From the NCBI GenBank assembly GCA_024103385.1, contig JAGFIT010000057.1, positions 1 to 64,000 on the forward strand: a stretch of DNA of 64,000 bases. The letters run 5' to 3'. Shown piece by piece: positions 58,801 through 64,000 of the stretch. Each line of letters opens with the position of its first letter. The stretch's first letter is position 1. The position numbers and the translations under genes are program-made. The stretch is from Vicingus serpentipes (GTDB taxonomy: Bacteria > Bacteroidota > Bacteroidia > Flavobacteriales_E > Vicingaceae). The notes beneath the pieces are model-generated. The model was not told the DNA's origin. It saw only the letters and a program-made list of their open reading frames with translations, and made no database searches.

Positions 58801-60915
58801 ATGTTCTTCACTTGTACTATTGGCTGACGATAAATGAATATCTCCCGCAAAACAAGCCAACCCCATAATCACTGGATATTTGCCATTCTGATTAGGCCAA
58901 ATGGATGGGTCATCAATATTTTGGTCAAAACCACCAGTTGCAGAAGCATGCCCTAAAAACGTCATTAAAGCAACTCCATCTGCTATATATTGTTTTATCG
59001 AATCTGATAAAACACTCTGAATAGGCGCTGAAGAATTCTTCTGGAATGAATGAACGTTTCCTCCAAAAAGTGTATCCTCTACTATATTTTCTAACTGCTT
59101 TAAACTATTTACAAACTGTTGCGATTGCTGTGCATCTGTCCCTCCTGCAAAATGAAGAACTTGTTTCATCCAATCATTTATTCCTGTTCCTGTTGAAAAT
59201 GATGGATTCTCGTGTTGAATGATTTTATTCAAATACCAATCTACTTCGGCACCATGTAATGCTGCTATTCTTCCTGTGGGGACAATTGGTTCATTAATAG
59301 TTCCATTTAAGCCTGCTGTTAACATATTATCTGATGCAGGAATTCCATAAGACGGAACTAAATTGTTTGCAAAATTGGAAACATCTTTTCTTGACTCATT
59401 GGCTTTAATTGATTTTCCCAGTAAAAACAAATACTTTGGTGAAGTAGGCCATGTATCCACAATATAATCCATAAATCCTCTTATCGCGTGAGGATGTTTC
59501 TCTATTCCATAAGCAAATTGATCATATAGCTCATTTATATTAAAAACAATAGCATTTTGAGGATTATTCCCTGCCACAGGATTTAATCGATAAGCAGCAT
59601 AAGCATTTGCTTCTACCATTAAACTTGGATGAGTAACAATAATAAAAGCGGTATCCAAAAAAGCAGCCGAATAATCCATAAACGTTCCCGTTCCGTTTAC
59701 AGGAACTATAGTGTTCACATTTTTAACTTGCCCTTCAGACGTAATAAAACACTCTTTTGTAGCACCTGTGTTAGGTATTAAACAATTGTAATTGGATCCG
59801 GCATCAATAACCTGTATTCTTCTTCCTGAAGTCAACTCATAAAACAAAACACTCCCTGAAGCATTAAAATTAGTAAAGCTCAGATATGATTTAGCTTCAC
59901 TTGGGTGATCATTTAAAAACATCTGGCTAAAGGCTGTCTTGTTCTCTAAATCTGTTGTATGTGGATAATTAATTTTTAAGTGAGCTATTGTTTGTCGGTC
60001 AGCTCCAGTGCCTAAATCATTCACAATTTGAAAAGTAACATCAGTTGTATTTGTTCCTATATCCAATATTGGAATATCCAGTTGAATATCAATTTTTTTA
60101 TACCCTTCAAAAATAGTGTCTAGCACATTAGAGGCAACATTAACTTGCAAATGATGGTCTCCAGATGTCAATATCGCATAATTAGATTCTCCCAACACTG
60201 TTGCACTTAGTGTAGCATTTCCTGCTAATAAATAAGCATTTTTTGTATTCAAACTCTTTGTTTTGAATGTTGGAAACCATGGGCTACTTACATCAAAATA
60301 ATTGTCAAACCATCCTTCAGTTGGGTCGTAACCAAAATTAACACCTCCTACTGAGTTAATTTTTCCATCATAGTAATTAGAAAAAAAGTATTGCAACTCC
60401 TCTTTATAAAAATAGTCTATAGGAGTATATAACGAAAAATTAGTATCGTTCTCAATAGTTAATCGTTGATTAGCAATAGATGAATTCCATGTTAAATAAT
60501 AATAAATAGTATCATTAATTAAGCTGTAATAAGGGTTGGGTTGGTTAGCAACCCCGCCATAAAACTGACTTTCAAACCATCCATCATTCTTTTCCCCATA
60601 GAATTCTATAAAATCACTACCATCAAATACCCCATCTCCTTCTCCTTCAACACGAATAGGAATTTCAACTCCTCTAGCAAATAATTGAAAGTTTTGAGGA
60701 TCAATAGTAGACAAAGGAATACCTGCATTGGATAAAGTGGCAGAATCTATTCTATAGACACCCGTTTCTGAAATTTGAAATTTATAATATTGTTGAGAAT
60801 AATTTATCCAACTGTTATTATAAGGTTGAGCAAAAGTAAACAACCCCATCCCTACAAAAAAAGTGAACAAAAATTGCCTCTTAATTATTCTTATTATTTT
60901 ATTAAAATTTATCAC
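55849..60915 (-). CDS. PorU-like C25 protease, putative second type IX sortase (PorU2 type)
   Basis: A 1,688-residue exported protein (signal peptide 1-29, ending FTFAQ). The N-terminal domain (~40-330) has the PorU-type start YKFQISETGVYRIDSATL. The gingipain (C25) domain lies at about 420-780 with catalytic H656 (FLGHASATGG) and C688 (GLACFAGD). Beta domains follow, including a CARDB-like segment near 1390, and a FlgD-like or type IX-like tail (IINYPNPFSTSTRF ... DRLANGLYLYRVI). PorU cleaves cargo C-terminal domains and links them to a lipid or sugar. This one is longer than classical PorU (~1,150 residues) and lies after a PorV-like gene, as in the PorU2/PorV2 pairs. It could instead be a dedicated protease. 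Confidence 0.82.
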   Translation of the reverse strand: MINFNKIIRIIKRQFLFTFFVGMGLFTFAQPYNNSWINYSQQYYKFQISETGVYRIDSATLSNAGIPLSTIDPQNFQLFARGVEIPIRVEGEGDGVFDGSDFIEFYGEKNDGWFESQFYGGVANQPNPYYSLINDTIYYYLTWNSSIANQRLTIENDTNFSLYTPIDYFYKEELQYFFSNYYDGKINSVGGVNFGYDPTEGWFDNYFDVSSPWFPTFKTKSLNTKNAYLLAGNATLSATVLGESNYAILTSGDHHLQVNVASNVLDTIFEGYKKIDIQLDIPILDIGTNTTDVTFQIVNDLGTGADRQTIAHLKINYPHTTDLENKTAFSQMFLNDHPSEAKSYLSFTNFNASGSVLFYELTSGRRIQVIDAGSNYNCLIPNTGATKECFITSEGQVKNVNTIVPVNGTGTFMDYSAAFLDTAFIIVTHPSLMVEANAYAAYRLNPVAGNNPQNAIVFNINELYDQFAYGIEKHPHAIRGFMDYIVDTWPTSPKYLFLLGKSIKANESRKDVSNFANNLVPSYGIPASDNMLTAGLNGTINEPIVPTGRIAALHGAEVDWYLNKIIQHENPSFSTGTGINDWMKQVLHFAGGTDAQQSQQFVNSLKQLENIVEDTLFGGNVHSFQKNSSAPIQSVLSDSIKQYIADGVALMTFLGHASATGGFDQNIDDPSIWPNQNGKYPVIMGLACFAGDIHLSSANSTSEEHVLLNDKGVIGFLASVDLGIEAYLVTYAKRFYENLAALNYKGSIGEHMRKTIISIQGGGSNEYINSTALSMTFHGDPSLAFNTFDKPDFMIESPTVTFSPPVITSDIDSFDVNILVTNFGYAVNDSIIMELNRGFPDNLFPDTTYIKEFKATNYQEVISFTLPVDVIRGLGLNTFSITVDAINQVDELWENNNTVLKTLSIQSGEIIPIYPYEFEIVPNQGITLTASTAFPFEPSKNYVFEIDTTDYFNSPSKEATTVSSSGGIVTWTPNLLQSIPDSTVFFWRVSKDSVDATGFRWRQRSFQYINGKEGWQQDHFFQFENDEFQFIQHNRPTRKFNFVPNVKQLKGITYGAAGWSELNKIAYYIDADRQGKNGWGTTSSLHVAVLDSLTLKPWSANDYPNMGHANNLPIYNNAATEHFFMFRKNSPAQMTALENMLNDSIPNGNHILIWTWYFQTFPGYVPMPVGLRTSLSNLGAVSLPTVADSVPFLFYAKKGISSSAIEVIGDSIQHKNLLLSTTISTNANYANIYSEILGPAKGWDSLSWRVNPLEYPTTKDSTVLNVYGVDESGNETLLINNLPTDSGDIRITGRVDAAIYPYLKLNAFLSDDSLFTAPQLDRWQITYEGIPEAALDPKIYFYLSNDTVQEGETITLSIAVKNISRYDMDSLLIAFSVLTQNQGLQSLFYPRQKPLLADSVLIATIQFSTAGMGGLNSLLVEVNPNKDQLEKYHFNNLAEISFYVHEDKINPILDVTFDGRHILDGDIVSPVSEIVIELTDENLFLALNDTADYTVYITHPNGQEKRIYFYSSTGAETMQFIPASLPKNSSRIIYKANFIEDGRYKLRVQASDRSKNMSGTYDYLIGFEVINKSTITNIINYPNPFSTSTRFVFTLTGRTVPDIFKIQIMTITGRVVREINKDEIGMIHIGKNISEFAWDGTDTYGDRLANGLYLYRVITKIDNDDIELRSTSMDSYFKKGFGKMYLFR

Positions 60916-61017
60916 TTTAACCTATGCTCTTCCTTGATATATCAATTACGTATATAAACTTGAATAGTTGCAACATAAAAATACACTAATAAATCATGAT
61001 TTGGTATAAATTAAGGG

Positions 61018-62109
61018 TCATTGTAACTTAGGCTGCGAATGAACCTGTTTGTTTATATCAAATCTCAAAGAAAATATATTAGAATATAGTGCTTCTGATT
61101 GATCTCCAATGTCAGAAAGCGCATAATCTATTGCTATTCCTCTAAACTGAATACCTATCCCAAAATTGGGTTGATAAGTAATTTTATCATTATCTAATAT
61201 ATCTGTCGTTTTTTGAATATTACCCACTCCCAATCTTAAAAAAATCATTTGATCGTATCCTATTTCCGCTCCAATATGTGGGTCAATACTCACAGGATCT
61301 CCAGTAACTAAAACATTTCGTTTTCCATCGGTAGATAAATCAAAATTAATTTCCGTAACTACCTTAAATTTGTTGCTGATTTTGATGTCTTTATTAACTC
61401 CCAGAATAACCTTAGGCAGAGTTATTTCTAAAGAATTATTCGGTATTTCGTTCCCTGTTGCGTTAAATACATCTATTGTCTCTTGGTCAAGAGAGAAGCT
61501 CCAGGCATTAAATGTAGAGGTAACATCTCTTGCCATCAATCCAAATTTCCATGTCTTATGTTGATACTGAGCTCCTAAATCTATTCCAAACCCCCAAGCT
61601 TTTGCGAAATCACCTACTTGCCGATAAACTATTTTGACATTAGCACCATAATTTAATCCTTCTATTTTAGCCTTTCTTGCATAGGAAAACAAAAAAGCAT
61701 AATCCGCAACAGAAAAGGAAGAAATTCGATCAAAATCAATATTCCCATCTGCATCAATCAATTGCGTTGTGTTGGGAATATCGTCCACTCCAAATCGTAT
61801 CAATGAAAATCCAAAAGCACTAGCAGTATCTATTTTTGCTGCAAAAGCCCCATAATCATACTTAGCTATTCCTGCAAAATATTCTGCATGCATCAAACCT
61901 ACCTGAAAATCTTTTTTAATACCCATAAGTCCCGAAGGGTTCCAATACCCTGATGTGACATCATTCACAGAAGTAACATAAGCATTAGACATGCCCAAAG
62001 CTCTTGCTCCCACACCAATTGATAAAAATTCATTACTAAATTTAGGTGCCGATTGGGCAAATAATTCAACTGAACCTATAACCAATATTAAAAAAAAGAA
62101 TTTTTTCAT
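61018..62109 (-). CDS. PorV/PorQ-family outer-membrane protein, putative PorV2
   Basis: A 363-residue beta-barrel protein of the FadL-like PorV/PorQ group (signal peptide 1-19, ending LFAQ). The start LSIGVGARALGMSNAYVTSVNDVTSGYWNPSGLMG is the family signature. The rest is alternating barrel strands, ending at RFDINKQVHSQPKLQ. PorV carries finished type IX cargo from the translocon to the sortase PorU. It lies 102 bases before the PorU-like gene on the same strand. In the classic pair porU comes first; the reversed order and the long partner suggest a PorU2/PorV2-type set, but this is inference. There is no clear -7 box before it. Confidence 0.85.
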   Translation of the reverse strand: MKKFFFLILVIGSVELFAQSAPKFSNEFLSIGVGARALGMSNAYVTSVNDVTSGYWNPSGLMGIKKDFQVGLMHAEYFAGIAKYDYGAFAAKIDTASAFGFSLIRFGVDDIPNTTQLIDADGNIDFDRISSFSVADYAFLFSYARKAKIEGLNYGANVKIVYRQVGDFAKAWGFGIDLGAQYQHKTWKFGLMARDVTSTFNAWSFSLDQETIDVFNATGNEIPNNSLEITLPKVILGVNKDIKISNKFKVVTEINFDLSTDGKRNVLVTGDPVSIDPHIGAEIGYDQMIFLRLGVGNIQKTTDILDNDKITYQPNFGIGIQFRGIAIDYALSDIGDQSEALYSNIFSLRFDINKQVHSQPKLQ

Positions 62110-62238
62110 TTGCTTGACTATGCAGGAGTGAAAATTAACAATTTATAACGAATTCCTTCATTTTCCATTTAGGTTAAACATAAAAATAAATCTTTTATTG
62201 CAAAACCAATTTAAGTTAGCCATTTTAGTTAAATAGTT

Positions 62239-62246
62239 TATTTTTG
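62239..62246 (+). promoter_or_regulatory. Candidate -7 box for pssA-tadA
   Basis: TATTTTTG, an exact TAnnTTTG match, lies 20 bases before the ATG at 62267. Only a weak TTAG occurs at the expected -33 distance. Confidence 0.45.
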
Positions 62247-62266
62247 ACAAATTAAGTTGTTGCTTC

Positions 62267-63022
62267 ATGAAAAACCAAATTCCAAATTCTATTACCATTT
62301 TAAGTTTAATCTTAGCTTGTGGGGCTATTGTTTTAACTTTTGAAGGGAAGTTAGCTATTGCCGCTTATTTATTAATTGGCTCTTGTATTTGTGATTTTTT
62401 GGATGGTTTTTCTGCTCGTATGTTGAAAGTAAACAACCCTATTGGTAAAGAAATTGATTCTTTAGTAGACATGGTTGCGTTTGGTGTTGCTCCTGCTATG
62501 CTCCTTTATCAGATTACAAAATTAGCACAAACAGAAAACCCTATTCAACTGTTAACAGATTACCCATGGCTGCACTATATCATTTTTATTATTCCTATTT
62601 TTTCTGCTATCCGATTAGCGAAGTTTAATATCGATACGCGACAAACCAGTTCTTTTATTGGATTGGCAGTTCCTGCTCATGCTTCTTTTTACATTTTTTG
62701 TACTTTACTTTACTTATATCCAGAACTTCCTATGATTATAGATGTTAGTGCTTTTGTTACTCCTCTTGTATCTAATCCGCTAATCCTATTAATTTTTGCA
62801 GTTTTATTATCTCTAATGCTTGTCGCTGAAGTTCCGATGTTTTCCTTAAAATTCAAAAACATGAAGTGGAAAGACAATCAACTTCCTTTCTCTTTTATCT
62901 TGTTATGGTTTTTGTTATTAGCCTTTACCAATATTGTTGCCATGCCAACAATTATTCTGATTTATGTGGTTTGGTCAATTATCTCAAATTTTAAAAATAA
63001 CCCCAATACCGTTACCAAATAA
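62267..63022 (+). CDS. pssA: CDP-diacylglycerol--serine O-phosphatidyltransferase
   Basis: A 251-residue inner-membrane enzyme that makes phosphatidylserine, the precursor of phosphatidylethanolamine. The full CDP-alcohol phosphotransferase motif is present: D43, D46, G47, A50, R51, G60, D64, D68 with the standard spacing. Six to eight hydrophobic segments cover the rest. It belongs to the membrane-bound (subclass II) type. The adenosine deaminase gene starts 1 base after the stop, so they are co-transcribed; a decarboxylase gene is not in view. Confidence 0.95.
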   Translation: MKNQIPNSITILSLILACGAIVLTFEGKLAIAAYLLIGSCICDFLDGFSARMLKVNNPIGKEIDSLVDMVAFGVAPAMLLYQITKLAQTENPIQLLTDYPWLHYIIFIIPIFSAIRLAKFNIDTRQTSSFIGLAVPAHASFYIFCTLLYLYPELPMIIDVSAFVTPLVSNPLILLIFAVLLSLMLVAEVPMFSLKFKNMKWKDNQLPFSFILLWFLLLAFTNIVAMPTIILIYVVWSIISNFKNNPNTVTK

Positions 63023-63023
63023 A

Positions 63024-63470
63024 ATGCTCTCCGTTTTTTCTGATGAACATTTCATGAAAGAAGCCTTTAAAGAAGCTCAAAAAGCTTACCAAGAAGATGA
63101 AGTTCCCGTTGGTGCTGTAATTGTTTGTGAAAATAAAATTATTGCCCGAGCACATAATATGACTGAACGATTAAATGATGTTACCGCTCATGCAGAAATG
63201 CTAGCATTTACCTCTGCTACCGATTTTTTAGGAGGTAAATATCTAAACGAATGCACACTCTATGTAACACTAGAACCCTGTGTGATGTGTGCCGGAGCCA
63301 GTTACTGGACTCAACTCAAAAAAGTAGTTTATGGAGCCAATGATGAAAAAAGAGGTTTTGCTAAATACCAAGAAAATTTATTGCACCCAAAAACAGAAAT
63401 AATAAAAGGCGTGATGCAAAAAGAATGTGGCGAATTGATAAAAACATTTTTTAGTGCCAAACGAAACTAA
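63024..63470 (+). CDS. tadA: tRNA(adenosine-34) deaminase
   Basis: A 148-residue zinc deaminase. The start is set at ATG 63024, just after the pssA stop; an in-frame extension inside pssA has no family counterpart. The zinc and catalytic motif is H56-A-E58 and PCVMC (C86, C89). Length and the LEPCVMCAGASYWTQLKKVVYGA context fit TadA, which makes inosine at the wobble base of tRNA-Arg(ACG), though a guanine deaminase of the same fold cannot be wholly excluded. It shares a transcript with pssA with no known functional link. Confidence 0.9.
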   Translation: MLSVFSDEHFMKEAFKEAQKAYQEDEVPVGAVIVCENKIIARAHNMTERLNDVTAHAEMLAFTSATDFLGGKYLNECTLYVTLEPCVMCAGASYWTQLKKVVYGANDEKRGFAKYQENLLHPKTEIIKGVMQKECGELIKTFFSAKRN

Positions 63471-63477
63471 TAAATTG

Positions 63478-63485
63478 TAATTTTG
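63478..63485 (+). promoter_or_regulatory. Candidate -7 box for the bacilliredoxin gene
   Basis: TAATTTTG, an exact TAnnTTTG match, lies 37 bases before the ATG at 63523. No clear -33 element. Confidence 0.4.
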
Positions 63486-63522
63486 AGATTATTCAATTTA
63501 ATCATTAAAAAATATTAAAAGT

Positions 63523-63933
63523 ATGTATCCACCAGAATTAGTTGCCCCAATGAAAGAAGAATTAACTTCTTCAGGGTTTGAAGATTTAACAACACCCGAA
63601 CAAGTTGATAATGCAATTACTGCAAAAGGAACAACGCTAGTTGTTATTAATTCTGTATGCGGTTGTGCTGCAGCTAACGCAAGACCTGCTGCCAGAATTG
63701 CTGTTTCTAACGAAAAAAAACCCAATAGAATAACTACTGTTTTTGCAGGTGTTGATGGTGACGCTGTAGCTCAAGCAAGAAAATACATGTTGCCTTATCC
63801 TCCATCTTCTCCATCAATGGGATTATTTAAAGATGGTAAACTGGTTCACTTTATTGAAAGACACCATATTGAAGGAAGACCCGCAGAAATGATTGCCGAA
63901 AATTTAGCTGAAGCTTTTAATGAGTATTGTTAA
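63523..63933 (+). CDS. BrxA/BrxB-family bacilliredoxin
   Basis: A 136-residue thioredoxin-fold protein of the YphP/YqiW (DUF1094) family. The active motif is CGC (C46-G-C48) in NSVCGCAAANARPAAR, followed by the family's MLPYPPSSPSMGLFKDG loop. In Bacillus these remove bacillithiol from proteins after oxidative stress. Bacteroidota encode many such proteins, where the low-molecular-weight thiol partner is likely bacillithiol or a relative. The MYPPELVAPMKEEL start is typical. A single-gene unit closed by a terminator. Confidence 0.93.
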   Translation: MYPPELVAPMKEELTSSGFEDLTTPEQVDNAITAKGTTLVVINSVCGCAAANARPAARIAVSNEKKPNRITTVFAGVDGDAVAQARKYMLPYPPSSPSMGLFKDGKLVHFIERHHIEGRPAEMIAENLAEAFNEYC

Positions 63934-63954
63934 AAACAAATTCAATTACACAAA

Positions 63955-63989
63955 AAGCCCCTTGTAAAAATACAAGGGGCTTATTTTTT
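63955..63989 (+). terminator. Rho-independent terminator
   Basis: A perfect 12-base stem (63955-63966 with 63971-63982), 4-base loop and a T-rich tail follow the bacilliredoxin gene. Confidence 0.88.
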
Positions 63990-64000
63990 ATGAAATTTTC

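Overview
The window is AT-rich chromosomal DNA from a member of the Bacteroidota, most likely a marine-type Flavobacteriales relative. The evidence is: parts of the type IX secretion/gliding machinery (a giant SprB-repeat adhesin with its SprF-like partner, a second PorP/SprF C-terminus, a PorU-like C25 sortase with a PorV-like partner, and a subtilase with a type IX sorting tail); Bacteroidota-only families (IPExxxVDY, DUF4286, a Bacteroidota-length SecA); many lipoproteins with a short lipobox; and several upstream boxes that fit the Bacteroidota -7 consensus TAnnTTTG, three of them with a matching -33 TTG/TTTG. No rRNA, insertion sequence, prophage or CRISPR array was seen. One tRNA gene (Arg, anticodon CCT) lies at 33.0 kb.

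Layout. 0-6.7 kb: the end of a PorP/SprF protein, an exported Xaa-Pro aminopeptidase, ribosomal protein L28, monomeric isocitrate dehydrogenase with a DUF4286 gene, a biotin-carrier protein with a lipoprotein, and an esterase. 6.8-21.7 kb: the gliding/type IX block, consisting of a ~3,480-residue adhesin with 38 SprB repeats, its SprF-like partner, and a convergent 1,153-residue protein that resembles part of SprA. 22-33 kb: an oligopeptide-binding lipoprotein, haem O synthase with DUF420, SecA, a PagL-like lipid A deacylase and an LtaS/sulfatase-type membrane enzyme. 33-42 kb: tRNA-Arg, IPExxxVDY/pyruvate kinase/M42 peptidase, a subtilase, a frameshifted gene of unknown function, and aconitase. 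42-52.5 kb: lipoproteins, a SET-domain protein, AspRS, a U32 tRNA/rRNA-hydroxylation-type protein with a ferredoxin, threonine dehydrogenase, a MORN/YwqK protein, CysRS, an M28 peptidase and two tandem paralogous lipoproteins. 52.5-64 kb: exbB-exbD-tonB-folC, the PorV-like/PorU-like pair, phosphatidylserine synthase with TadA, and a bacilliredoxin.

How the genes fit together. Most of the window is core metabolism and translation (TCA enzymes, pyruvate kinase, two aminoacyl-tRNA synthetases, L28, TadA, SecA). The distinctive layer is the cell surface: Sec export, the TonB energy system, type IX sorting and attachment, and a repeat-built adhesin.

The most interesting observation is in the adhesin. 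All 38 repeats carry an outer cysteine pair. A second, inner pair (the Cys of the CxxxCDG motif and the Cys of the LCAG motif) is gained and lost together: 31 repeats have both, 6 have neither, and the one repeat with only one has a new Cys elsewhere. This is the pattern expected of a second disulfide per repeat. The C-terminal half is also built as a higher-order repeat of four or five SprB units. I saw no clear new defence or mobile system.
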